This document shows, one piece after another, positions 1 through 7,278 of a stretch of 58,424 nucleotides of DNA (the stretch's first letter is position 1; every line of letters starts with the position of its first letter). The translations under genes and the position numbers were made by a program. The notes under the pieces were generated by a model that was given only the letters and a program-made list of their open reading frames with translations, did no database searches and was not told the DNA's origin. The stretch is from NCBI GenBank assembly GCA_029054245.1, contig JAIDFQ010000024.1, positions 1 through 58,424 of the forward strand, in the 5' to 3' direction. Origin of the DNA: Lachnospiraceae bacterium (GTDB lineage: Bacteria > Bacillota > Clostridia > Lachnospirales > Lachnospiraceae).

Positions 1-108
1 CCCCCGCCCCCAACTCCCTCCCCTGACGGTGCATTCCTGCCGGAAGGTAAGGTTGATTCAATGTTGTGTCAGTAATGGAAATGAAAACCGAAATGTTATA
101 TATGTTCG

Positions 109-192
109 CGTCGGACAGGACGTCCGACGAAGGCGTAATTTGCCCCATGGATGGGGCAATACGCCGTTTGCGTCCGGTATCTAATACCAAAC
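109..192. other. Three consecutive hairpins of unknown function
   Basis: Seen directly: an 8-bp stem at 109-116/122-129, a second stem at 132-137 plus 140-146 pairing with 153-159 plus 160-165 (13 bp with a 2-nt bulge and loop ATGGAT), and a third at 166-169 plus 176-180 pairing with 184-188 plus 189-192. The first loop contains GGAC, which could pair with GTCC in the bulge of the third element (172-175). No open reading frame of note covers it. It could be a structured RNA, a repeat element or the 3' structure of the spoVAD transcript. The remainder of 1-379 shows no recognisable gene. Confidence 0.4.
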
Positions 193-379
193 TAAGGTCT
201 GTCTAATCCTTCTTACCGCTGTACATAGGCGCAGTCGCAAACTTTTGCTCCGCCCGCTGCTAAAACCAGACGCTGCCATGCCGCCCCAACAGGAATTGCT
301 ATCTGTCACAGAGCAATATCTAAACCAGTCCCCAAGCGCACCACTGCCCGCCTAGCCGCCCTGCTAACCTGCTATTCCC

Positions 380-1417
380 TCACCTACATCCAACCAATTC
401 CACTGCATGTGCAATCCCCGGTATGCTCTGCCCCTCATTAAAGCTTGTCTTGGACAGCAGTGCCCCCGTAGGAACAAACAATACTCGCTTCCATTTTCCT
501 TCCTCGAGCTGTTTTAAAATAAAGGCAGACAAAGTAACCGCGCTACATCCGCATCCGCTTCCTCCAGCATGGGCATCCTGACTCTGATCATAAATCTCCA
601 TTCCGCAGTCCATATGCACCTTGGAAATATCCATTCCTTTTTCCCTCATCATATCCCAGAGTGCTTTCTGCCCCACGCTTCCCAAATCCCCTGTTATGAT
701 CTTGTCATAATCGGACGGGGTTCTTCCAAAGTCTGTCAGATGGTGATAAATGGTATCGCAGGCGGCAGGCGCCATGCAGGCGCCCATGTTCATAGAATCC
801 TTCAACCCGAAATCCACAATCTTACCAATGGTCAACCCTGAAATCATCGCCCTGTCCGTATCACTTTTCACACTGCTTAAGACGAACGCTCCACTTCCTG
901 TTACCGTCCATGTAGCGGAAAGAGGACGCTGGTTACCATATCCTAATGGAAAGCGAAACTCTTTCTCCGCGCTGGCAAAATGGCTGGATGTCACGCATGC
1001 CGCATGTTCTGCCATGCCGCCTGCAATCATCACCGTTGCCATTGCCATAGAAAGCCCACAGGTGGAACAGGCGCCGTACATTCCAATCAAAGGAATCTGG
1101 AAAGCTCCCAATCCAAAGCTGCTGGCTATGGATTGTCCCAGAAGATCGCCGGCAAACAGATACTTGATTTCTTCATTTTTCAATCCTGACTTGCCAATGG
1201 CAAGCGTAAGCGCTTCTTTCTGTAGGGTACTCTCCGCCTCTTCCCATGTCTGGCAGCCAAATTTGTCATCCTTTCCCACCACATCAAAACAGTCTCCAAA
1301 GGGTCCCTGACCTTCCTTGGTTCCCGCCACTGATGCACTTGCTCTTATATAAACAGGTATCGGCACTTTAATGCTTCTTTCCCCCTGCTCAAAAATTGCT
1401 CCAACCGTTGTTTCCAT
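380..1417 (-). CDS. spoVAD: Stage V sporulation protein AD (thiolase-fold)
   Basis: A 345-residue protein with the thiolase-like fold of SpoVAD, the soluble subunit of the SpoVA channel that moves calcium-dipicolinate into the forespore and out again on germination. Family landmarks seen are the GACSTCGLSMAMAT segment (the thiolase nucleophile region), a Gly-rich stretch GSGCGCSAV and the C-terminal GALLSKTSFNEG. Length matches the family. The ATG at 1417 follows a CTGGAGG ribosome binding site. Unusually it is not next to spoVAC and spoVAE: upstream on the same strand lies the SGNH hydrolase gene, and no spoVAE is visible in the 379 bp downstream. Family assignment is firm. Confidence 0.93.
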   Translation of the reverse strand: METTVGAIFEQGERSIKVPIPVYIRASASVAGTKEGQGPFGDCFDVVGKDDKFGCQTWEEAESTLQKEALTLAIGKSGLKNEEIKYLFAGDLLGQSIASSFGLGAFQIPLIGMYGACSTCGLSMAMATVMIAGGMAEHAACVTSSHFASAEKEFRFPLGYGNQRPLSATWTVTGSGAFVLSSVKSDTDRAMISGLTIGKIVDFGLKDSMNMGACMAPAACDTIYHHLTDFGRTPSDYDKIITGDLGSVGQKALWDMMREKGMDISKVHMDCGMEIYDQSQDAHAGGSGCGCSAVTLSAFILKQLEEGKWKRVLFVPTGALLSKTSFNEGQSIPGIAHAVELVGCR

Positions 1418-1425
1418 AAAAAAAC

Positions 1426-1468
1426 CTCCAGACGATTTACTTTTGGTTAGTTTTTCTCATCTGGAGAT
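1426..1468 (-). promoter_or_regulatory. Inverted repeat that includes the spoVAD ribosome binding site
   Basis: On the minus strand CTCCAGA is followed 28 nt later by TCTGGAG, a perfect 7-bp inverted repeat whose second arm is the spoVAD ribosome binding site and is followed by seven T residues before the ATG. Pairing would hide the ribosome binding site; the T run also gives it a weak terminator look. A role in control of spoVAD translation is inference. Confidence 0.35.
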
Positions 1469-1500
1469 TTTTATTCGTTTTATGTTTCAATTCTCTCCCC

Positions 1501-1536
1501 ACAATGTGGGTTACAATGTGGGTTACAATGTGGGTT
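1501..1536. repeat. Three exact tandem copies of a 12-bp unit
   Basis: The unit ACAATGTGGGTT occurs three times without mismatch. It straddles the 3' end of the SGNH hydrolase gene: read on the minus strand each unit is TAA CCC ACA TTG in the frame of that gene, so the stop codon is regenerated in every copy. Probably replication slippage. Confidence 0.9.
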
Positions 1537-2692
1537 ACAGCGCGGTCACCCCATGGGCAAGCAAAAACTGTTTCCACAAATCATAATATGCGCCGAGCAG
1601 GTGGATCTGGTCGAACGTATAATCCGAAATCAAATTCCCCTCCTCATCACAGACAGCTTCATTTACATCAATATAAAAAATCTGTTTATTATCAGCCAGC
1701 GTCGCTATGGCATTATTTCTTGCATTGATATTGCTGTTGTTAAAAATGGCATCTGAACTGTTCTTTTCTCCCGTAACGCGCATGACGCCCTGAACAAAAA
1801 TCTTAGCTTCCGGCTCTAATTCATGGAGCCGCTCTACCACCTTTGTATATTCCGCCATGTACTCTTCCGTGGTTCCCCTGCCAAGCTCATTGATGCCCAC
1901 CATAAGATAGATTTTGCCATAATCCTTATTTTCAAGGGCTTCTTCAACCATGCCCTGACCTCCGAAATCCTCCTCTAATACCTTGTAGATTGTAAGAGAA
2001 GTCTCGCAATAAAAGTCAGCATGCTCCGACAAATCCGTGTAATCCCTTAAACCTACTGTCCTGGAATCCCCAATAAACAAAGCATCATCAAAATAACTTT
2101 CGTCAACGTCAGAAAATTCATACTTTGCTGCCCTTAAGACACCTGCATCTCCATATAGATCTGCCGAAATATGATTCTGGATTTCTTCCTTGGTGCTCTC
2201 TCTTGCCGGCTCTATCTTTTCAAACGGCGCATCCTCTTCTTCCTGATGTTCCTCATTTTCCCCCAGTGCCTTAGTTTCTGCTGCTGTAGGGTTCATTTCC
2301 TCTTTCGCAAGAGTATTGGATGATACACTCCTTTCACCGGAAGTCTCTTTTTCTTCCGCACCCTCCTTCTCTGCCTCTAAAACATCCGCCATCTGACCAC
2401 CTTCCGATGCATTTCCCGATTCTTTTTCCAGTTCACTTTCCGGCGCCCTCTGTGCTATATTCCCCTGTGCCATCGCCTGGGCGCTCTCCCCTGTAAAGAC
2501 CTGCCAAGGGTAAATGCCGTCATTGATTCCAGTGAACATGACCGCCAAAACCGGCGTTGTCAATGGATGATATTCCTGCTCGGAATAGACGCTCATCCTG
2601 CCTATCATTCCGATAATTGTAAAAATAAGCCCTGTGCTGACCAGTAATAGGAAAACCGGACACTTCTTAATCAATTTCATTTTATAAACCAT
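1535..2692 (-). CDS. Membrane-anchored SGNH/GDSL hydrolase, MBOAT partner
   Basis: A 385-residue protein with one N-terminal membrane segment (about residues 11-30), a long acidic Glu/Ser/Ala-rich linker (about 80-175) and a C-terminal SGNH hydrolase domain. The catalytic blocks are visible: FIGDS with Ser near residue 210, VGINELG for the oxyanion-hole Asn, and the DQIH Asp-His pair near 361-364. The gene starts 25 bp after the MBOAT gene, so the two probably form an O-acyl transfer pair in which the MBOAT moves an acyl group across the membrane and the SGNH protein places it on (or removes it from) an extracellular glycan. The substrate is unknown. A second possible start is the ATG at 2680; both have poorly spaced ribosome binding sites. 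Confidence 0.8.
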   Translation of the reverse strand: MVYKMKLIKKCPVFLLLVSTGLIFTIIGMIGRMSVYSEQEYHPLTTPVLAVMFTGINDGIYPWQVFTGESAQAMAQGNIAQRAPESELEKESGNASEGGQMADVLEAEKEGAEEKETSGERSVSSNTLAKEEMNPTAAETKALGENEEHQEEEDAPFEKIEPARESTKEEIQNHISADLYGDAGVLRAAKYEFSDVDESYFDDALFIGDSRTVGLRDYTDLSEHADFYCETSLTIYKVLEEDFGGQGMVEEALENKDYGKIYLMVGINELGRGTTEEYMAEYTKVVERLHELEPEAKIFVQGVMRVTGEKNSSDAIFNNSNINARNNAIATLADNKQIFYIDVNEAVCDEEGNLISDYTFDQIHLLGAYYDLWKQFLLAHGVTAL

Positions 2693-2717
2693 ACCTTTCG
2701 CAATCTGTCTTACTGCC

Positions 2718-4094
2718 CTAGAATTTCAGGTACATGAATGGATTTCCCGCGCTGCTGGCAAGGAAATAAACCGAAGTCCAGAACAAAATAACATACAGCA
2801 GTATGATGATTGGATTCTTCTTATGTTTTTTAATATAATCGGGTACCGCCGGAATACACAGCAAAATGCCAACAATAAAGTAAATACTATAATTCTGCAT
2901 ATACTTTATGATATCCTGTGGATTTACAGCCAGACCGGCGCCTCCTAAAAGTGGGAACAAACGCCCGAAATAAATCCCCAGCTGCCTTAAATCTGTTATG
3001 GCAAAAACCACCCATGTGAGCGGGATGACTGCCAGAACATAGAGATTGCCTAAAATAGGAATCTTTCCAAGAATTTTTCCGTAAAACATTTTTTCAGAAA
3101 TAATCAAAATCCCCAGCACGACTCCCCAGATTACATAGTTGACGCCATTACCATGCCAAATACCTGTCAGCAGCCATACCACGGCAAGATTGAAAATCAG
3201 CTTCTTCTTCCCGCAACGGCTTCCTCCAAGGGGAATATACACATAATCCCGAAACCAGCTTCCCAGCGTCATATGCCATCTTCTGTAAAACTCAGAAATG
3301 CTCTTCGACGCATAAGGATGATGAAAATTCTCTATAAAGCCAAATCCCAGCATCACCATAAGTCCCGACGCCATCAGAGAATATCCCCAAAAATCAAAAT
3401 ACAGCATAAGGGAATAAGCGAATGCTCCCATCCATGCAAGCGGCGTGGAAATACTTTGAAATCCGATCATCTGCAAATCGTTCCACAGAATTGCCAGCCG
3501 ATCTGCCAAAAGCACCTTCATCCCAAGACCTGCCACAAAACATTTAAGTCCATCTTCAAACTGCTCCAGGCTTAAGGTTCTTTCACGTTCAAACTCTCCT
3601 TCATGATACCGCATGATCGGGCCGGATGTCACTTGGGGAAACATGGTAAAATAAATTGCCACATGCCTAAACTTTGGTTTGGTCCAAAGCTCTCCCCTGC
3701 ACATGTCTATCTGAAAAGAAATCATCTTAAAAATGTAAAAGCTGATGCCAAGAGGAAGCAAGGTGTTATCGACAAATACGGCAAGAAATTTGAAAATCAC
3801 CAGCACTGCCACATCCAGCGCAACCGCCTGCATCATATATTTTTTCCGTTTATTTTTCTGCCATTCATGAAGCGAAAACCCTTCACCCAGCTTCCAGCTC
3901 TGCATGCCTATACTGTAATTGACAAGCGTCGTCACGATGAGTACCAGAATAAACACTGGCTCTCCAAAGGCATAAAAAACAAGGCTCCCTAAAAGGAGCA
4001 TTATTTCCTTGTATTTTGCTGGTATTATAAAATATAAAATTAAAAAAATCGGTAAAAAGCGAAACAGAAATTCAAAGCTGGAAAAACTGACCAT
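2718..4094 (-). CDS. MBOAT-family O-acyltransferase (AlgI/DltB-like)
   Basis: A polytopic membrane protein of about 458 residues with the MBOAT signature: RRWHMTLGSWFRDYVYIPLG followed by LTGIWHG, whose His is the conserved catalytic residue. AlgI, DltB and PatA use this fold to pass acyl groups across the membrane to extracellular polymers. I chose the ATG at 4094 (MVSFSSFEFLF) because AGGGG lies 7 nt upstream; a GTG at 4109 would place that ribosome binding site inside the gene. No dlt genes are nearby, so teichoic acid D-alanylation is unlikely and glycan O-acetylation is the better guess. It is transcribed away from spoVAC. Confidence 0.87.
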   Translation of the reverse strand: MVSFSSFEFLFRFLPIFLILYFIIPAKYKEIMLLLGSLVFYAFGEPVFILVLIVTTLVNYSIGMQSWKLGEGFSLHEWQKNKRKKYMMQAVALDVAVLVIFKFLAVFVDNTLLPLGISFYIFKMISFQIDMCRGELWTKPKFRHVAIYFTMFPQVTSGPIMRYHEGEFERERTLSLEQFEDGLKCFVAGLGMKVLLADRLAILWNDLQMIGFQSISTPLAWMGAFAYSLMLYFDFWGYSLMASGLMVMLGFGFIENFHHPYASKSISEFYRRWHMTLGSWFRDYVYIPLGGSRCGKKKLIFNLAVVWLLTGIWHGNGVNYVIWGVVLGILIISEKMFYGKILGKIPILGNLYVLAVIPLTWVVFAITDLRQLGIYFGRLFPLLGGAGLAVNPQDIIKYMQNYSIYFIVGILLCIPAVPDYIKKHKKNPIIILLYVILFWTSVYFLASSAGNPFMYLKF

Positions 4095-4428
4095 AACATT
4101 CCCCTGCACTTATCATTTGATTTGTGATATCCATTTTAACACCCTTGCCATAAATGTACAAGAATGACAGAATGGTTTTTTATTCCTATAACAACACTTC
4201 CTCTTATCGTTCCCTGTCATATTCACGATTCAATTATAATGGATGCTTGCATCATTTTTGCATCATATCTGTTACATTTTTATTACATTTCCATTTTCTT
4301 TATTCGGCAGGCAGCGCGTATCATACAAGCCTGCATATATATTTTACCTACATACTTTTTTTCACACTCTGCATAATTTTAAATGAAATCCATAAACTAA
4401 CATAAATTATTCAGGAAGGTGACAAGCT
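4095..4428. promoter_or_regulatory. Divergent intergenic region between MBOAT gene and spoVAC
   Basis: About 330 bp, very AT-rich, that must carry promoters for both directions. GCATA and CATA-type elements near 4340-4405 recall the forespore sigma-G pattern expected for spoVAC, but I could not find a pair at the right spacing. No gene is visible. Confidence 0.4.
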
Positions 4429-4908
4429 ATGAATGAACCCAAGAGCGAAGAAAAACTAAATCTTGAGAAAGAATACGAAGAATATGTAAAGACCATCACT
4501 CCTACCCATAATCTATATTTGCAGATGCTGAAGGCATTTATCACCGGCGGCATCATCTGTGTAATCGGGCAGGTTCTCTTAAATTTTGCTTCCAATCAAA
4601 TGGGCATGGACAAGGAAACTGCCGGCAGCTTCTGTTCTTTAGTCCTTGTACTTTTAAGCGTCCTTTTAACCGGATTCAATATTTATCCTTCCATCGTTAA
4701 GTTTGGCGGCGCCGGCGCTCTGGTACCAATCACCGGATTTGCCAATTCCGTGGCAGCCCCTGCCGTCGAATTCAAAAAAGAAGGACAGGTATTCGGTATA
4801 GGCTGCAAAATCTTTACCATTGCCGGTCCTGTCATCCTTTACGGCATTTTCACAAGCTGGTTTTTAGGACTGTGCTATTGGATCGGAAAAATACTAGGAT
4901 GGATCTAA
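4429..4908 (+). CDS. spoVAC: Stage V sporulation protein AC
   Basis: A 159-residue membrane protein matching SpoVAC: cytoplasmic N-terminus, then hydrophobic segments containing the family signatures AFITGGIICVIGQ and KFGGAGALVPITGFANS and a C-terminal FTIAGPVILYGI. SpoVAC is a mechanosensitive-type membrane component of the SpoVA channel for calcium-dipicolinate. Start ATG follows GGAAGGTGACAAGCT. It is one of very few plus-strand genes here and ends 20 bp before the gene's terminator stem-loop region. Its usual partner spoVAD is 3 kb away on the other strand. Confidence 0.93.
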   Translation: MNEPKSEEKLNLEKEYEEYVKTITPTHNLYLQMLKAFITGGIICVIGQVLLNFASNQMGMDKETAGSFCSLVLVLLSVLLTGFNIYPSIVKFGGAGALVPITGFANSVAAPAVEFKKEGQVFGIGCKIFTIAGPVILYGIFTSWFLGLCYWIGKILGWI

Positions 4909-4940
4909 AAACGTGTGCGTCAATACGCACACGTTCTTCC
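4906..4940. terminator. Bidirectional terminator
   Basis: A perfect 10-bp stem ACGTGTGCGT/ACGCACACGT with loop CAAT at 4911-4934. The A run at 4906-4910 gives a U tract for the minus-strand transcript, and TCTT follows on the plus strand. It separates the convergent spoVAC and DUF6062-like genes. Confidence 0.85.
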
Positions 4941-4970
4941 TGTAGCAGGAAAATGCTTTTAAAGCATCCG

Positions 4971-5738
4971 CTATTTATTCATCTTGTACACCGGGTCGGC
5001 TGGATAGCCTCCTTTCAGTTTCTGCATGCCCCTCTGGATTGCGTCTCTCGAATTCTTCCAGTCCGCATCTTTGTTCCTATAATCGAATTTTTCCACCAGC
5101 CAGCTCACGTCCTCTGTAAGCCTTTCCATGTTTCTCTCCATAAGTTCAAACATTGCCGGATAAAACTCTTTCTTTTCTTTGTCACTTAGCCTGCTTTCTG
5201 CGTATTCACACAAATCGCCGAAATGATGCAGGCAAAAACCCTTGCCGCCCAAAATCCGCTTCTTAAAATCCTCATCCTTTTTATACATATAAAAAAAGGT
5301 ATCCATATACCGGTCATAAGTATCTGCAAAACGGTTGCAGATATAACAAGATTTCTCCTTCTCCTGTACCCAGATGCCAATGGCATTTTCCCTTTCACCG
5401 CTCTTTTTCATTCTACCCATCCATGTCGATTTAGAAGGTATGAATTTCTTAAACTGTTCCTTCATCTCCTTATTCATCTGCATATAATGGGTCTTTAAAA
5501 TCCATCCATTTCCAAGGGTATTGCCATAATCGAACATCTTCTTAAAATGTGCCCTGCAAAAACCTGCCCGGTCAGTTGCCTCTCTCACATCGCTTTCCAT
5601 ATAGGAGGAACCAGAACCTAAGACAAAATCCATAATATCCTGTTCTACCGCCCGTTCTATATTGCAGAAAGGACATTCATCATCTGCATTTACCGCATCA
5701 TTCAGCGGTATCGTATAAAGCTTTTCCTTCACCTGCAC
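4971..5738 (-). CDS. DUF6062-like protein with paired Cys/His motifs
   Basis: A 255-residue soluble protein of unknown function, which I associate with the DUF6062 family of clostridia. It shows an internal duplication: the N-terminal half has CPFC (about residue 23) followed by GFCRAHFKKMFDYG, and the C-terminal half has CYIC followed by GFCLHHFGDLCEYAE. The repeated C-x2-C ... FC-x2-HF pattern suggests two metal-binding half-domains, which is inference. It is followed downstream by the bidirectional terminator and preceded 71 bp upstream by the TetR gene on the same strand, so the two may be co-transcribed. Confidence 0.7.
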   Translation of the reverse strand: MQVKEKLYTIPLNDAVNADDECPFCNIERAVEQDIMDFVLGSGSSYMESDVREATDRAGFCRAHFKKMFDYGNTLGNGWILKTHYMQMNKEMKEQFKKFIPSKSTWMGRMKKSGERENAIGIWVQEKEKSCYICNRFADTYDRYMDTFFYMYKKDEDFKKRILGGKGFCLHHFGDLCEYAESRLSDKEKKEFYPAMFELMERNMERLTEDVSWLVEKFDYRNKDADWKNSRDAIQRGMQKLKGGYPADPVYKMNK

Positions 5739-5809
5739 ACCCCTTCTTTCCTCTGTTTAGGAAATATTTCCCTTCTATATTTCATATATCTTCCTGCTTA
5801 CATAGCTAT

Positions 5810-6409
5810 TTAATAGCAAAGTTTCTTCATCATCTCCAGATACTGTGCAATTTCTTTGTAATAAATTTCCGGCTGGAAGGAAGCATTCCTGAAATGTTCC
5901 GTCATAAGACCATCCGACGTATACTCTATGACCTTGGTAAGCTTCTTCACGTCTGCTTCTTTTTTAAATCTGCTAAGATCTGCCCTCTCCATAATCTCTT
6001 CATATTGTCCAGGAAGCACGTTTCGCTTTTCCTCTGTTTCCACAAGTGCCTCACTTACATCCTCTTCCCTGCTTTTACTAATGAACTGAAGCATATAAGG
6101 ATAGTTCTTCATAACCTGAAGATGTGACTGTTTTATCTGCATAAGGAGAGTAAAATAATCTGTTTCTTCCTTCGATACTCCTGTAGAAAGCTCCAACAGG
6201 ATATATCTGACACTGTAGTCATAAATAAAGGAATAAAGTCCCAACTTGCTGATAAAATAATGAAACAGAAGACCTTTGCTGATCCCTGCTTCCTTCACGA
6301 TATCATCCGTGCTCGCATGCTCATATCCATTCATTGCAAACACCTTGAGCGCCGCATTGATCATCCTATCCTGCTTTTCCTTTTTCAAATCAAAAAACTT
6401 TTCATTCAT
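5810..6409 (-). CDS. TetR/AcrR-family transcriptional regulator
   Basis: A 199-residue regulator with an N-terminal TetR helix-turn-helix (residues about 8-55; ALKVFAMNGYEHASTDDIVKEAGISKGLLFHYF) and an all-helical C-terminal ligand domain of the usual length. Its target is not obvious: the DUF6062-like gene lies directly downstream, and no efflux gene is adjacent. A candidate operator sits in its own upstream region (6449-6466), suggesting autoregulation. Confidence 0.9.
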   Translation of the reverse strand: MNEKFFDLKKEKQDRMINAALKVFAMNGYEHASTDDIVKEAGISKGLLFHYFISKLGLYSFIYDYSVRYILLELSTGVSKEETDYFTLLMQIKQSHLQVMKNYPYMLQFISKSREEDVSEALVETEEKRNVLPGQYEEIMERADLSRFKKEADVKKLTKVIEYTSDGLMTEHFRNASFQPEIYYKEIAQYLEMMKKLCY

Positions 6410-6448
6410 CTAATTTTTCTCCACAAACCTTCCTGCACTGCACCTATG

Positions 6449-6466
6449 TTGACTTTATGAGTCGAA
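6449..6466. promoter_or_regulatory. Candidate TetR operator
   Basis: TTGACT-TTATG-AGTCGAA is an interrupted inverted repeat (core GACT/AGTC) lying 40 bp upstream of the tetR start, in the region between tetR and the divergent small membrane protein gene. TetR-family operators are usually short inverted repeats placed like this; assignment is inference. Confidence 0.35.
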
Positions 6467-6669
6467 ACTAAATATAACATATTTTTTCCCCGCCTTCAAT
6501 CGTTTACGTTAAACTTGTGCCTGTTTTTTTTCTTTCCACCATATCTGGTATGTGCAAATAAATTTCCCAAAAAAAATTTATTTTTTTTTTATACATATTC
6601 TCTTTTCAATTTCGCAGAATAGTATTAAGATAATGTTAAATGTAATTGAAAACCGAAAGGAGTACCTTT

Positions 6670-7209
6670 ATGTCCAAAAAATTTGGTAAATTTTTACTTT
6701 TCACAACAGTAGCCGGCGCTGCCGCTTACGGGGCATATCATTACTTACAAACAAAAGATAAAACTCCTTCCGCCCAGGGCGATGAGGATACGTATGATGA
6801 TTTTGACGATTTCAGCGAGGATCTTGATGAAGATACCGGCGCAGAAAAAGAGCGCTCCTATGTGTCCTTGCAGTTTGATAAAGCAGAAGCAATGGCTTCT
6901 GAAGCCTTCCAGAAGGCAAAGGGCGTACTTGCTGATTCCGTTCAGCAGGTAAAAGAAACCGTTAAATCCGTTAAAGCAGGGCAATCTACTCCTGAAAGCA
7001 GCTTTACAGACTTAACCGCAATAAATAAAGAAAAAAGCACAGAATCAGAGGATACTGCAAACGCCCCTTCCGAAGAAATTTCTGCCGAAGCCTCCTCTAA
7101 CGAAGCTTCCGACATAACTTGCGAAGCCAAACCGCAGACGCCTGATGCGGAGCCAAAGACCTCTGGTTCAGAAGAAACAGTTGAAGAATTTTTTGATGAT
7201 GATCTGTAA
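6670..7209 (+). CDS. Small membrane-anchored acidic protein, function unknown
   Basis: About 179 residues. A short basic start (MSKKFGKF) is followed by one hydrophobic segment (LLFTTVAGAAAYGAYHYL), then a strongly acidic stretch rich in Asp, an amphipathic helix containing FQKAKGVLADSVQQVKETV, and a disordered Ser/Glu/Ala tail ending FFDDDL. The layout is reminiscent of YtxH-type envelope proteins, but I cannot assign it. The ATG at 6670 follows AAAGGAG with 7-nt spacing; an upstream TTG in frame (6646) has no ribosome binding site. Divergent from tetR and convergent with the MocR gene. Confidence 0.75.
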   Translation: MSKKFGKFLLFTTVAGAAAYGAYHYLQTKDKTPSAQGDEDTYDDFDDFSEDLDEDTGAEKERSYVSLQFDKAEAMASEAFQKAKGVLADSVQQVKETVKSVKAGQSTPESSFTDLTAINKEKSTESEDTANAPSEEISAEASSNEASDITCEAKPQTPDAEPKTSGSEETVEEFFDDDL

Positions 7210-7236
7210 AAGCGCACCGTGATAGTTCAGCCTGCC

Positions 7237-7278
7237 GAGTCTGGGATATTCTACAAATAGATACCCCAGGCTCTTTTT
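7237..7278 (+). terminator. Terminator overlapping the convergent MocR gene
   Basis: GAGTCTGGG at 7237-7245 pairs with CCCAGGCTC at 7264-7272 (one U-G wobble) and is followed by TTTTT. It terminates the plus-strand small membrane protein gene, and its 3' arm lies within the last codons of the convergent MocR gene (7251-8681). Confidence 0.7.

Noticed and set aside
1501-1536. CRISPR repeat
   Set aside because: The 12-bp units are directly adjacent without spacers.
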